In this document: positions 15,348 to 24,714 of the stretch, piece after piece | How positions within the stretch are numbered: position 1 is the stretch's first letter | Layout: each line of letters begins with the position of its first letter | Assembly (NCBI GenBank): GCA_045562535.1 | Contig: JBJKVP010000003.1 | Location: 62,001 to 126,000 of the forward strand | DNA length: 64,000 nucleotides | Direction of reading: 5' to 3' | Origin: UBA6926 sp045562535 | Lineage (GTDB): Bacteria; Chloroflexota; Dehalococcoidia; UBA6926 | Translations under genes and position numbers: made by a program | Notes under the pieces: model-generated | Told to the model about the DNA's origin: nothing | Databases searched by the model: none | Seen by the model: only the letters and a program-made list of their open reading frames with translations

Positions 15348-16283
15348 TTAGCGCCCTCGCAATCGTGGGTCCAACACATCTCTCAGTGCATCCCCGAATA
15401 CGTTAAAACCAAAGACCGCAAGACTCAATGCTATACCAGGATAAATAATTACGTGAGGAGCTAATTCTGCAAAGTCGAGCGCGTTTGCGTTAAGCATACC
15501 TCCCCAAGAGGGATACGGCTCCGGAACACCTAATCCAAGAAAGCTCAAAGAAGCCTCTGTAGTTATCGCAGACCCCAACTGACCTGTTACAACAATAATC
15601 CATGGAGCCATCGAGTTAGGCATAACGTATTTAAATATCAAGCGCCAATGCCCAGCCCCGATTGTTCTCCCTGCTAAAACGTAGTCAGTACTAACAACAC
15701 TAAGTGCTTGAGAACGTACTACTCGAACCATCCTTGGTAGGGTGGGAACCGAAATAGCAATAATAGTAGCTTCAATACTGAAAGTCTGGAGGATAGCTAC
15801 AATTGCCATAGCTAAAATCAATCCAGGAAAAGCTTGTAATATATCAACAATTCTTTGACCGATAAGGTCAGGTTTACCACCAAAATACGCACTCATAACA
15901 CCAAGTACGCCAGCAATACTACCTGCTCCCAGAGCAACAGCAAATCCGACATATAACGATATTTGTGCTCCATAAACTATCCTGGTAAATAAATCTCTTC
16001 CATAACGATCGCCACCAAGCCAGTTTGCCCCATCTGGTGGGACTAACTGGGCCCCAATTGAAAGAGCATACTTATATGGTTGCTCACCTTCATAGCCGGC
16101 CGCATTTGCTGCAAGAATTGACCAGAGGTCAGCAGTGATCGCCATTAAACCCAGAAAAGCACAAAGTATTAATCCCATTAAGCCTAGTGGACGCCTTCTC
16201 CAGAGCAACCAGTTCTGTTGAAACGCGTTTCTTCTTCTCGCGCTATCAAAAACCTCTGCGACGTTTGATTCTGCCTGGGCCAT
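15348..16283 (-). CDS. peptide-type ABC permease (DppC/OppC class)
   Basis: A 311-residue permease with an N-terminal cytoplasmic stretch (FQQNWLLWRRRPLGLMGL) and about six helices. Typical features are GGDRYGRDLFTRIVYGAQISL, the EAA loop GRTIGAGHWRLIFKYVMPNS, and EASLSFLGLGVPEPYPSWGGML. It works with the DppB-like permease encoded 54 bases upstream to import peptides, nickel or small sugars. Neither an ATPase nor a binding-protein gene is next to them, so the importer must borrow these from elsewhere. Confidence 0.92.
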   Translation of the reverse strand: MAQAESNVAEVFDSARRRNAFQQNWLLWRRRPLGLMGLILCAFLGLMAITADLWSILAANAAGYEGEQPYKYALSIGAQLVPPDGANWLGGDRYGRDLFTRIVYGAQISLYVGFAVALGAGSIAGVLGVMSAYFGGKPDLIGQRIVDILQAFPGLILAMAIVAILQTFSIEATIIAISVPTLPRMVRVVRSQALSVVSTDYVLAGRTIGAGHWRLIFKYVMPNSMAPWIIVVTGQLGSAITTEASLSFLGLGVPEPYPSWGGMLNANALDFAELAPHVIIYPGIALSLAVFGFNVFGDALRDVLDPRLRGR

Positions 16284-16337
16284 AATTATTCTCCTTAAAA
16301 GTCAACAATACTTTAATGTTTTGTAGTGTTTTTAAGA

Positions 16338-17294
16338 TTAATACCTAATCCTCGGATCCAACCATCCATAAATTAGATCAACACCGAGATTAGCCATCAC
16401 AACCACGAATCCCGTAAGAGTCACAACAAGTTGGACGACTGGGTAGTCTCTCTGGTTTATAGCATCTACCATCATTCTACCTATACCAGGGAGACCAAAT
16501 ACTTGCTCGGTAACAACGAGTCCCGTAACAGTAAGCGGAATAAATATTCCTATGAGCGTTATCACTGGTATCATGGCATTTCTCATCGCATGTCGCACAA
16601 TAATAACGTTTTCTCTCAAACCTTTAGATCGAGCGGTTCTAATATAATCCTCTCTCATAACCTCCAACATTGTGGCCCGCATCATCCTGAGCGGAACACC
16701 CATCAAAAACCCTAACCCGATTATTAAAGCAGGCCATACTAACTGTGCCATGTTACGACCTGGATCCTCCCATAGTGGGACATAACCTTGTTCGGGTATC
16801 CATCCAAAAAATCTGACGAATATAAGTATCAACATCATTCCACTCCAAAAGGTTGGAACCGATATACCTAAAATAGATATGATACGAATCACGTAGTCAG
16901 ACCAAGTATCTTGTTTAAGCGCAGCAATCACGCCGCCAATTATTCCTAATATACTGCCAAAAAGCAGTCCCATAATTCCTACTTGAGCACTTAATGGTAA
17001 TTTCCTCGAAAGCAGCTGAGTCATCTCAGCATTATAAAAATAACTTTCACCCCAATTAAAAGTGATAAGCCCCCATAACCATTCAAAGTACTGGATATAA
17101 AGGGGTCTATTTAAGCCTAATTTTTCACGAAGAGCTTCTAATTGCTCAGGAGTTCCTACTAAACCTGAATCACCGCCAAGTATTAAAACAGCTACGTCTC
17201 CTGGGGCAACCCTCATGACACCAAAAACCACGACCGTGACCCCTAATAGGGTCGGCACGGCTAACAATAAACGTCTGATAACATAGGTCCACAT
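16338..17294 (-). CDS. peptide-type ABC permease (DppB/OppB class)
   Basis: A 318-residue permease with the DppB start YVIRRLLLAVPTLLGVTVVVF, then VLRLGGDSGL-like linker, LGLNRPLYIQYFEWL, the EAA loop DYIRTARSKGLREN(V) and VTEQVFGLPGIGRMMVDAI near the C-terminus. About six helices. It is the first gene of the unit; GGGAGGA lies about 12 bases before the ATG. The 198 bases upstream hold no gene and I see no binding-protein gene there. Confidence 0.92.
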   Translation of the reverse strand: MWTYVIRRLLLAVPTLLGVTVVVFGVMRVAPGDVAVLILGGDSGLVGTPEQLEALREKLGLNRPLYIQYFEWLWGLITFNWGESYFYNAEMTQLLSRKLPLSAQVGIMGLLFGSILGIIGGVIAALKQDTWSDYVIRIISILGISVPTFWSGMMLILIFVRFFGWIPEQGYVPLWEDPGRNMAQLVWPALIIGLGFLMGVPLRMMRATMLEVMREDYIRTARSKGLRENVIIVRHAMRNAMIPVITLIGIFIPLTVTGLVVTEQVFGLPGIGRMMVDAINQRDYPVVQLVVTLTGFVVVMANLGVDLIYGWLDPRIRY

Positions 17295-17492
17295 GATTAA
17301 CCTCTATCCTCCCGTTTTTTGGTTAGTCAGTTTCGAAAACAATCAATGTCTAAAAACATTAATTTTGATCACTCTAGGCAGACATTCGATTCCTGTCAAC
17401 CCATTTTCATCGATATCGGTAAGATAGAGAAATTTATGACCTGAAATGCCCTGTTATTAGCCATATTTTGTTAAATATAAATTTCTCAGTTT

Positions 17493-17990
17493 TTAATTAT
17501 ATGAATATCCCATTAAAACCACATCTCTATATTTACCAAAAACATGGGTTACTGAAGGCAGAAAACCCCACTGTTTAAATTTTTTATTCTCAAAAAGTTT
17601 CATACTAGATAAATTGTCGGCATAAATGACAGCTATTAGATTCGTTATATTTTTAGATGGAGCATTTTCTATTACGAGATCTACAAGGGCAGATCCTAGG
17701 CCTTTCCTTCTATTTTCCGAAGATACATAAACGCTAATTTCAGCGGTATGCTTGTATGCTGGGTTACCGTAGTAATCTCGTACACTTACCCATCCGTAAA
17801 TCTTTTGGTCACTCCCAACCGCAACCCATATTGGTCGAGCGTCGAAACTATGCTTGTTAAACCAATCAAGCCGATCTTCTACAGACAAGCTTTCCTCGTG
17901 AGACGTAAATCCTTGCTTTACGGCCTGGTTATAGATATCCACTATTGTGCCTAAATCTTGCTCAATAGCGTATCGAAACTGTATATCCAT
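17493..17990 (-). CDS. GNAT acetyltransferase, phosphinothricin-acetyltransferase-like
   Basis: A 165-residue acetyltransferase. RYAIEQDLGTIVDIYNQAV opens the fold, and AEISVYVSSENRRKGLGSALV is the acetyl-CoA loop, followed by NLIAVIYADNLSSMKLFE. The order and spacing fit the Pat/Bar group that acetylates small amines and amino-acid analogues; the natural substrate is unknown. I chose ATG 17990; a GTG at 18002 is possible and would add four residues. Neither has a clear ribosome site. It stands alone between the dpp-like permeases and tRNA-Glu. Confidence 0.8.
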   Translation of the reverse strand: MDIQFRYAIEQDLGTIVDIYNQAVKQGFTSHEESLSVEDRLDWFNKHSFDARPIWVAVGSDQKIYGWVSVRDYYGNPAYKHTAEISVYVSSENRRKGLGSALVDLVIENAPSKNITNLIAVIYADNLSSMKLFENKKFKQWGFLPSVTHVFGKYRDVVLMGYSYN

Positions 17991-18073
17991 TGTACTGTGC
18001 ACTCATATTCAAAAAACAATTATTTGGAGCCAAAGATGTAATAGTCACACTATAACATCGAAGATAACCTATT

Positions 18074-18149
18074 TGGTGCCCCCAAGGGGGTTCGAACCCC
18101 TGTTGGCGGCTTGAAGGGCCGCAGTCCTAGGCCACTAGACGATAGGGGC
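18074..18149 (-). tRNA. tRNA-Glu (UUC anticodon)
   Basis: Reads as a complete cloverleaf on the minus strand: acceptor GCCCCTA/TGGGGGC, anticodon stem GCGGC/GCCGC with loop CCTTCAA (anticodon TTC), T-arm AGGGG-TTCGAAC-CCCCT, discriminator A. CCA is encoded at 18076-18074. Confidence 0.95.
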
Positions 18150-18267
18150 ACATTACAGAATGTTCAAACTATACCCAACAAACATCTACCTGTAAAAGGT
18201 TTAACGGCAAAAATATTAGGATCTGTACCTCAAAACGTCAAATTTTACGCTAAGAGGCCAAAGCATT

Positions 18268-19098
18268 CTAAAAAAGACTTTGCTCTAAATCTTTAAAAAA
18301 AGACAAAATCAGCTCGTTATACTCACTGGCCCTTTCAAAAGGAGATCCGTGCCTTGTAGGGAAAATATTTATACTAACGTCGGAACCCACTAGAGCATCT
18401 TGAATCTCTAGAGCCTGAGCCGGGCCAGTATATTCATCCCCTGAACCAACAATAATTAAAGTTGGAGCATTGATTTGGCTAAGAGGAAATTCACTTGACT
18501 TACCTTGTGCTCCTATAACATGAATATATTTTTCAACATTATTAGAAGTCATTATATTTCTGTGCCATTCAACAATTTCAGGCCTAGCTAAGACAAATTC
18601 AGGGGTATAAACACTTGAAATCCATCCTTCGAATACCGAATCCATGCCTCCGGATCTAATTGATTCTTTCCGGTCTAATATTGCTTTAGTCTCATCATCT
18701 GAATCAACTGTATTAGTATCTAATTTACCGCCGTTCGATATTACTAAACCCCATACTTGCTCTGGGAAAGTAGCTGCGAAATTTCTTGCAATTCCAGCAC
18801 CCATAGAATAACCAAGCACTGCCGTGCTATTTATTTTGAGAGACTGTAATAATTCATGTAAATCCTGTACAAAAGTCTTTTGAGTAACCTCCACATCAAG
18901 CGGAGTTTCCGTCGCTCCATGTCCACGAACATCGTAGGTTAGAACCCTATAAAATTTCTCAAGATCTTTAACTTGATGTTCCCAAGCCAAATGATTATCA
19001 CCAGATCCATGAATGAGAGTTATCCATGGATGATCAGAATGACCACTGACCTCATAATATTGTCTTATTCCGTTTGCTAATATAAATTGCCCTGTGAT
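18268..19098 (-). CDS. alpha/beta hydrolase with apparent ATC start
   Basis: An alpha/beta-hydrolase-fold enzyme. The oxyanion region LIHGSGDNHLAW, the nucleophile elbow GYSMGAG, the acid GSGDEYTG and the catalytic His in TRHGSPF are all present. The first standard start codon in frame is TTG 18990, but that would cut off the strand carrying HGSG, which is essential to the family. The open frame continues upstream to a TAA at 19113-19111. AAAGGAG lies there with a 7-base spacer before ATC at 19098-19096. Starting at ATC gives 276 residues, the usual length. No ATG, GTG or TTG lies between. Substrate unknown; esterase or lactonase-like. It follows argC by 37 bases on the same strand. Confidence 0.72.
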   Translation of the reverse strand: MTGQFILANGIRQYYEVSGHSDHPWITLIHGSGDNHLAWEHQVKDLEKFYRVLTYDVRGHGATETPLDVEVTQKTFVQDLHELLQSLKINSTAVLGYSMGAGIARNFAATFPEQVWGLVISNGGKLDTNTVDSDDETKAILDRKESIRSGGMDSVFEGWISSVYTPEFVLARPEIVEWHRNIMTSNNVEKYIHVIGAQGKSSEFPLSQINAPTLIIVGSGDEYTGPAQALEIQDALVGSDVSINIFPTRHGSPFERASEYNELILSFFKDLEQSLF

Positions 19099-19135
19099 TT
19101 TACTACTCCTTTATCTGATAAATAGTTCTTTCCAA

Positions 19136-20173
19136 TTATGGAAACAAAGCAAGTCCGTTTAGTCCTTGGGTCTCTCCAATACCAAGCATTACGTTCATAT
19201 TCTGGATCGCCTGCCCTGCTGCCCCTTTTACAAGGTTATCGATAGCTGTTACCACAATTACTTTCCCAGATCTAATATCTAAAATAGGATGGATCTGAGT
19301 CATATTGCTACCTGCAACTTGTTTGGTATGAGGTGGCGCTTCTGTAATTCTTATGAAAGGTTCATCTTTGTAAAATTCCCTATACAAATCCTCTAGCGCT
19401 TTTTGTCCAGCACTATTTACAGGCAATACATTATCTACAGGATAAGCATATATAGTACTCAAAATACCTCTGGTCATCGGAATCAAATGTGGAGTGAAAG
19501 TTATCGCCCACTCAACTGAAGAATTCAACTCGGATAATCCTTGCTCTATCTCTGGCAAATGCCTATGGCCTTGAAGACCATATGCAGACACATCTTCATT
19601 CGCTTCAGAAAAATGGACATTGAGGCCAAGGGAGCGACCTGCTCCGGAAACACCAGATTTAGAATCGACTATTACGTCTTTAGTTATCATGTTTTCAGAT
19701 ACCAACGGAGCTAAACCTAGCAAGGCACCTGTAGGATAACAACCAGGGTTGGCAACTAATCGAGCCTCTCTTACCTTAGCACGATTCAGTTCTGTTAAAC
19801 CGTACACAGCCTCTTCAATATACTCTGGAGCTGGATGTTCAACATACCAAGACTCATACTCTTCCAAAGAATCGAGACGAAAGTCAGCAGAAATATCAAC
19901 TACTTTAACACCTTGATTTAAATACTCAATGCAAGCTTCAGCACTAACCTTATGCGGGAGTGCTGAAAAAATAACATCAGGGTCTTCGATTTCACCCTCT
20001 TCTACTATGAACTGGTTCATACCATCAAGGTGGGGCAAAAAGGACTCTAGCTCAGTTCCCGAAGCACTGCGCCCTGTCACGCCCACTAAATCTACGTCGG
20101 GATGGAATTTAATCAACCGAGCAAGTTCCATTCCTGCATAGCCAGTAACATTAATAATTCCTGCTCTAATCAT
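19136..20173 (-). CDS. argC: N-acetyl-gamma-glutamyl-phosphate reductase
   Basis: Reduces N-acetylglutamyl phosphate to the semialdehyde with NADPH, third step of arginine synthesis. The 345-residue protein has the Rossmann loop NVTGYAGMELARL at the N-terminus, the active-site Cys in ANPGCYPTGALLGL (about residue 145), and SGVSGAGRSLG after it. HFSEANEDVSAYG and GHRHLPEIEQ are the usual substrate-binding segments. No other arg gene is adjacent. An alpha/beta hydrolase follows and nth precedes it by 79 bases, all on the minus strand. Confidence 0.96.
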   Translation of the reverse strand: MIRAGIINVTGYAGMELARLIKFHPDVDLVGVTGRSASGTELESFLPHLDGMNQFIVEEGEIEDPDVIFSALPHKVSAEACIEYLNQGVKVVDISADFRLDSLEEYESWYVEHPAPEYIEEAVYGLTELNRAKVREARLVANPGCYPTGALLGLAPLVSENMITKDVIVDSKSGVSGAGRSLGLNVHFSEANEDVSAYGLQGHRHLPEIEQGLSELNSSVEWAITFTPHLIPMTRGILSTIYAYPVDNVLPVNSAGQKALEDLYREFYKDEPFIRITEAPPHTKQVAGSNMTQIHPILDIRSGKVIVVTAIDNLVKGAAGQAIQNMNVMLGIGETQGLNGLALFP

Positions 20174-20252
20174 ATAAAATTACCCACCCTTCTCATCGAC
20201 ATAGTCGCTTTTAATAACTAAATTAGGATTACAGTATAAAACACAAACCAAA

Positions 20253-20924
20253 CTAAAGTGATGCAGAAGGGCAAATTTCGCTTAAAACGCATTTTTTGCA
20301 ATGAGGTGTTATAGCTTTGCAAACATTTCTACCATGTTCAATCATATCCATATGGGTTTGGTAATACTTACCTTCTTCAACCAATTGTTCCAGAATTTTA
20401 TGCGACTTATCTGCAGATACGTTCTTATCTATTAAACCCAATCGTTTCGACATACGAAGAACGTGAGTATCTACAGGAAATGCTGCCCTACCAAAAGAAA
20501 AAAGAAGCACACAAGATGCTGTTTTTCGACCTACACCGGGAAGACTCGTGAGCCAATCCACTGATTCTTGAATAGACATCCTATTTAGAGAGTCGATTGA
20601 CAGCTCACCATTTCTGGAAAAAATTTCGAGTAGTATGTTTTTTATTCTTGGAGCTTTTATTTTAGAAAGTCCGCCTATTTTGATCTCGTGCTCGATATCT
20701 GTTGTACTGGCACTCATAACACGATCCCAAGAAGGGTATTTTTTTGTTAAGGCTTCGTAACTACGGTAGGTATTTAAATCAGAAGTGTTTTGAGATAAAA
20801 CAGTGAAAATCAATTCACCGATAGGTTCAAACCGTTGAGTCCACAAGCGGGTTCCATAAAGAGATTCCAACAACTCAACGGTTTCTCTTGACCTTTGTCG
20901 CCTAATTTTCGATAGAATAGCCAT
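20253..20924 (-). CDS. nth: endonuclease III, DNA glycosylase/AP lyase
   Basis: Removes oxidised pyrimidines from DNA and cuts the resulting abasic site. The 223-residue protein has the helix-hairpin-helix LPGVGRKTASCVLL with the catalytic Lys, the catalytic Asp in PVDTHVLRMSKRLG, and a C-terminal 4Fe-4S site with the exact spacing C-x6-C-x2-C-x5-C (CKAITPHCKKCVLSEIC). FTVLSQNTSDLNT is the family's N-terminal motif. The ATG has no ribosome site, but a TAGAAT hexamer lies 6 bases upstream, so the transcript is probably leaderless. Divergent from tldD. Confidence 0.95.
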   Translation of the reverse strand: MAILSKIRRQRSRETVELLESLYGTRLWTQRFEPIGELIFTVLSQNTSDLNTYRSYEALTKKYPSWDRVMSASTTDIEHEIKIGGLSKIKAPRIKNILLEIFSRNGELSIDSLNRMSIQESVDWLTSLPGVGRKTASCVLLFSFGRAAFPVDTHVLRMSKRLGLIDKNVSADKSHKILEQLVEEGKYYQTHMDMIEHGRNVCKAITPHCKKCVLSEICPSASL

Positions 20925-20930
20925 ACAAAT

Positions 20931-20936
20931 ATTCTA
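20931..20936 (-). promoter_or_regulatory. -10-like hexamer next to nth start codon
   Basis: TAGAAT on the minus strand (five of six matches to TATAAT) ends 6 bases before the ATG of nth at 20924. No Shine-Dalgarno sequence is present, which suggests leaderless transcription. Confidence 0.4.
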
Positions 20937-20974
20937 CACTGCGGTAACCTAGCCACAAAAGAAGAGAGGGTTTG

Positions 20975-22333
20975 ATGCAAGATTTAATGGTGGATGCTTT
21001 AAAAGGGCACAACGCTGATTACGTTGAACTAAGATTAGAAACATTAGACGGCAGTCGGATTTCGTATAGAGGCCGGGATCTGGAAGATATTAGCAGTTCC
21101 CTAAATAGCGGCGGATGTGCGAGAGCATACGTGAATGGGGCCTGGGGTTTTGTCACTTTTACGAAAACAGAAAACCTACGTTCAAAAGTCGAATTAGCTG
21201 TACGGCAAGCAAGAATGGCAAACGGCAACGGAGGATCAATAATCGCCGCAGATCCAGTCATAAAAACAATTGATCCTGTCATTCAGATGGATCCTTTTGA
21301 AGTAACTATTGAGCAAAAAGTAGATACTTTGAAGGAATATATAGAAGCTCTTTGGAGTGTAAAAACTTTGCAAAGTACAAGTATCAACTATGGAGATAGA
21401 AAACGAACAACTTATTTTGCGAATTCAGAAGGAAGTTACATAGCGCAAGAAAGAGTTGATGTGACATTAGGTGCGAGAGCAGTAGCAAAAAAAGAAAACG
21501 ACGTTCAACAGTACGGTATTAGTATTGGAAGTCTTGGGGATTATGGAGTCGTTTTAAATCTTGAAAACCAGATGAAAGAAATCTCAGAGAAAGCGAATGA
21601 TCTTCTTTCGGCTCCCCAGTTAGATGGAGGAGAATACACAGTCATATGTGATCCGATTCTTGGTGGGGTATTTGCGCACGAAGCCTTTGGGCATTTATCG
21701 GAATCGGATTTTATATATGAAAATCAACAGATGAAAGAAATAATGGTTCTGGGAAGAAGGTTTGGAGGAACCCACCTAAATATCGTTGACGGCGCCAGTG
21801 TCCCTGGATTAAGAGGTTCCTATGATTACGATGACGAAGGAGTTCCTTCACAAAAATCCCAGTTAATCCATGAAGGTAAATTGGTTGGCCGTCTCCATTC
21901 AAGAGAAACAGCCTCCAAAATGGGGGAATCAACAACTGGGAACGCTCGAGCCATAGATTACAGACATCCGCCTATTGTTAGGATGACAAATACATATATA
22001 GAACCTGGAGAGGCAACTGTAGAAGAGCTAATATCAGAAGTAAAAGATGGGGTATATGCAAAAAATTGGTACGGTGGTATGACTAGTATGGAGATGTTTA
22101 CTTTTTCCGCAGGTGAAGCATACAGAATAAGAAACGGTAAAGTAGAAGAACTTCTTAGGCCAGTCGTGCTATCAGGCAACGTTTTCACAACCCTAGAAAA
22201 TCTAGATGCTGTGGCAAACGATCTTGACATGAATCAAGGAGGAGGATGTGGGAAAGCTGGCCAATCACCGTTGCCTGTATCTAATGGTAGTCCACATATA
22301 AGAATCCAAAATTGTCTCCTAGGAGGATCATAA
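20975..22333 (+). CDS. tldD: TldD metalloprotease subunit
   Basis: The catalytic subunit of the TldD/TldE zinc protease, which degrades unfolded peptides and in some bacteria trims ribosomally made peptide products. The 452-residue protein shows the metal motif HEAFGHLSE (about residue 234) and GGCGKAGQSPLPVS near the C-terminus, with a conserved cysteine in that segment. The start is ATG 20975 behind GAGAGGG; a TTG three bases earlier is too close to that site. The partner gene follows after one base. No short peptide gene that might be a maturation target is evident nearby. Confidence 0.93.
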   Translation: MQDLMVDALKGHNADYVELRLETLDGSRISYRGRDLEDISSSLNSGGCARAYVNGAWGFVTFTKTENLRSKVELAVRQARMANGNGGSIIAADPVIKTIDPVIQMDPFEVTIEQKVDTLKEYIEALWSVKTLQSTSINYGDRKRTTYFANSEGSYIAQERVDVTLGARAVAKKENDVQQYGISIGSLGDYGVVLNLENQMKEISEKANDLLSAPQLDGGEYTVICDPILGGVFAHEAFGHLSESDFIYENQQMKEIMVLGRRFGGTHLNIVDGASVPGLRGSYDYDDEGVPSQKSQLIHEGKLVGRLHSRETASKMGESTTGNARAIDYRHPPIVRMTNTYIEPGEATVEELISEVKDGVYAKNWYGGMTSMEMFTFSAGEAYRIRNGKVEELLRPVVLSGNVFTTLENLDAVANDLDMNQGGGCGKAGQSPLPVSNGSPHIRIQNCLLGGS

Positions 22334-22334
22334 A

Positions 22335-23669
22335 ATGGACGCACAGGATCAAGAATTATTGGAGAAGGCACTAAGTTATGCTGAAAAAACATCTGATCAA
22401 GTAGAAATATTAATGTATCAAAATATTTCAACCCCAGTGGGTTTTGAAGCGGAACAATTGAAAGATATTGAAACAAGAGAATCATGGGGAATTGGTATAA
22501 GACTCATAAAAGATGGAAAAATTGGGATCTCTTCCACGAATAACCCAGAAAACTATAAACTTGCTATTGAACGCGCTCAAGATTTGTCGAAGTTTGGGCC
22601 TGAAGCGCATTTTAATTTTCCTTCAGATCAAAATTTCAGTTCATTAAATACAATCGATCCTTCAGTAGAATCAATACCCATCGAAAAAATGATTGAATCT
22701 GGGAAATCAATGATTGAAGAGGTTAAGCCAGGGAAAGAAGAAGTCCTGTTCGATGCAGGGCTACAAAAATCAATGTCTCAATTTGGCCTGATTAATTCAA
22801 ACGGCCTAAGCTTTTCTTATGAAAAAAGTAGTTTTTCTTCTTGGTTATCTGGAACCTTAATAAGAGGAACAGATATGTTATTCGTTTCAGAAAGGAAAAG
22901 AGGTATTCAACCTAATTGGGATTTTGCACCGCTTATATCGGGCGTTGAACGACAATTGGATTGGAGTAAGAACACAGTCGATTCACCTTCAGGCAATCTA
23001 CCTGTTTTATTTATGCCGAGAGCCGTGATTTCAATACTCTTGAGCCCTTTTCTGTCAGGTATAAATGGCAAATCAGTGCTCCATGGATCATCACCTCTCG
23101 CCGATAAAATCGGAACAAGGATTTTTGACGAACGAATTTCAATATATGATGATCCTTGGCTGAATAATAAACTGACTGCCCGATTTGCAGATGATGAAGG
23201 GGTTGCAACTGTTCCAAGGCATCTCGTTAAAAATGGCACGTTAGAAACAATTTTATACGACCTGCAAACGGGAGGCCAAAGTGGCAAGGAAAGTACCGGA
23301 AATGCATCACGGGGTTTAGGATCCATGCCAACGGTTTCCAGTTCCTATCTAACGATAGCAGAAGGCAATTCGAGTACAGAAGAACTTCTAAGTAAAATAG
23401 AAGATGGGATTGTTGTCGAACAGCTTATCGGAATGGGCCAAGGTAATACCTTAGGAGGAGATGCCGGGGGGAATATTTTATTGGGTTATAGAGTCCAGAA
23501 TGGGGTAATAAAAGGTCGAGTAAAAGATACAATGCTCAATTGCAATATATATGAAGCATTGAATAATTTAGATGAGGTTGGAAACGAATCCGAAGAAATT
23601 GGCGGATCGTTGCAAAGCCCACCAATACTCTGCAGGGAAATTTCTATTTCTCCACGCCAAGGTCAGTAA
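22335..23669 (+). CDS. TldE/PmbA-type partner subunit
   Basis: The non-catalytic partner of TldD, 444 residues. It has the same two-domain fold, with conserved STGNASRGLG and IGMGQGNTLGGDAGGNILLGY near the C-terminus, but no HExxxH motif, as expected for TldE. It probably forms a heterodimer with the upstream product. AGGAGGATC lies just before the ATG, inside the tldD 3' end, and one base separates the two genes. It is followed by a HEAT-repeat gene after 8 bases. Confidence 0.92.
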   Translation: MDAQDQELLEKALSYAEKTSDQVEILMYQNISTPVGFEAEQLKDIETRESWGIGIRLIKDGKIGISSTNNPENYKLAIERAQDLSKFGPEAHFNFPSDQNFSSLNTIDPSVESIPIEKMIESGKSMIEEVKPGKEEVLFDAGLQKSMSQFGLINSNGLSFSYEKSSFSSWLSGTLIRGTDMLFVSERKRGIQPNWDFAPLISGVERQLDWSKNTVDSPSGNLPVLFMPRAVISILLSPFLSGINGKSVLHGSSPLADKIGTRIFDERISIYDDPWLNNKLTARFADDEGVATVPRHLVKNGTLETILYDLQTGGQSGKESTGNASRGLGSMPTVSSSYLTIAEGNSSTEELLSKIEDGIVVEQLIGMGQGNTLGGDAGGNILLGYRVQNGVIKGRVKDTMLNCNIYEALNNLDEVGNESEEIGGSLQSPPILCREISISPRQGQ

Positions 23670-23677
23670 TTTATATA

Positions 23678-24703
23678 ATGGTTAACGAAAACATTCTCAA
23701 GCATATAGAAGATGGTAAGATGCCAGTCGCGTCCCTCGATATCGCTTCACTATCCGATCTAGATATCGGTTCAGCAAATAAAGTATCTAATACTTTATCT
23801 ACTCTAGAGTTGGAAAGAGAAATACAGATTTTGGATCATTTACTCAACGTTAGCGAAGATCGATTTGATGTAAATTTTGATGAGATATTCATTAATAAAT
23901 TAAACAGCGATCGGGAGGAAATAAGGGAGATTTCTATACGGGGACTATGGGAATATGACGAAAGAACTCTTATAGAACCTCTGTTGGAGAAGCTCACAGA
24001 AGATGATAGTACTGCCGTCAGAATAGCGGCTGCGATCGGAATACGTAGATTTTCCATTCTAGCGGAAGAAGGAAAATTATTAGATCGTGACTCGGATAAA
24101 ATTTATGAAACGTTACAATCATTAATTGATGACGATCATAGTGATATACAAGAAGAAATTCCTGTTGATATTAAAAGGCGAATAATTGAAGCTTTATCAC
24201 CTTATAACACACCAGAAATTCACGATATTATCTTAGATAATTACCACAGTTTAGATGAACGATTAAGAGCATCCGCAATATTCTCAATGGGCGAAAATGG
24301 AGACTCCGATTGGATCCCTTATATATTAGACGAAATGGACAATTCTAATCCTGAGATCAGGTTTGAAGCTGCAGGAGCAGCCGGAAGAATTGGAGATGAA
24401 TCTTTAATCCCTGACCTAGCACGAATGGGCAATGACGATAGCTTTGAAGTAGTTTCTCAGGTTATAACAGCGTTAAATCTTATTGGAGGCAGCAATTCCA
24501 TAAAAGTTTTGACCCGATTTTTACAGCACGAAAATAATAATGTTAGATCAGTTGCCCAGGATGCACTAGAAAATATGGAAAAAGAACAATTATCAATAGA
24601 AGAAATATCAAAAGGGAACATATATGAACCTTTTTCTTCGCCTGGAGAAGAGCTCGATGAAATTTTTTCTAACTTCGATGAAGGATTGGAAGATATTGAT
24701 TAG
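23678..24703 (+). CDS. HEAT-repeat protein (PBS-lyase type repeats)
   Basis: A 341-residue acidic protein built of alpha-helical HEAT repeats, best seen from residue 75 on: REEIREISIRGLWE, DDSTAVRIAAAIGIRRF, DERLRASAIFSMGENGD, NPEIRFEAAGAAGRIGDESLI, DSFEVVSQVITALNLIGG and NNNVRSVAQDALENM. Such repeats act as protein-binding scaffolds; no catalytic motif is present. There is no signal peptide, so it is cytoplasmic. Directly behind tldD-tldE (8 bases) and ahead of a Nudix gene (11 bases), it is part of that operon. A scaffold or adaptor for the protease is possible but unproven. Confidence 0.85.
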   Translation: MVNENILKHIEDGKMPVASLDIASLSDLDIGSANKVSNTLSTLELEREIQILDHLLNVSEDRFDVNFDEIFINKLNSDREEIREISIRGLWEYDERTLIEPLLEKLTEDDSTAVRIAAAIGIRRFSILAEEGKLLDRDSDKIYETLQSLIDDDHSDIQEEIPVDIKRRIIEALSPYNTPEIHDIILDNYHSLDERLRASAIFSMGENGDSDWIPYILDEMDNSNPEIRFEAAGAAGRIGDESLIPDLARMGNDDSFEVVSQVITALNLIGGSNSIKVLTRFLQHENNNVRSVAQDALENMEKEQLSIEEISKGNIYEPFSSPGEELDEIFSNFDEGLEDID

Positions 24704-24714
24704 TGAAATAAAAG

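Noticed and set aside
18111..18296. Small plus-strand open reading frame of 61 codons
   Set aside because: Begins inside tRNA-Glu and ends inside the hydrolase gene; no ribosome site and no protein-like composition.
18268..18990. TTG 18990 as start of the alpha/beta hydrolase
   Set aside because: It would remove the conserved HGSG strand and has no ribosome site, while coding similarity continues upstream to a well-placed AAAGGAG.
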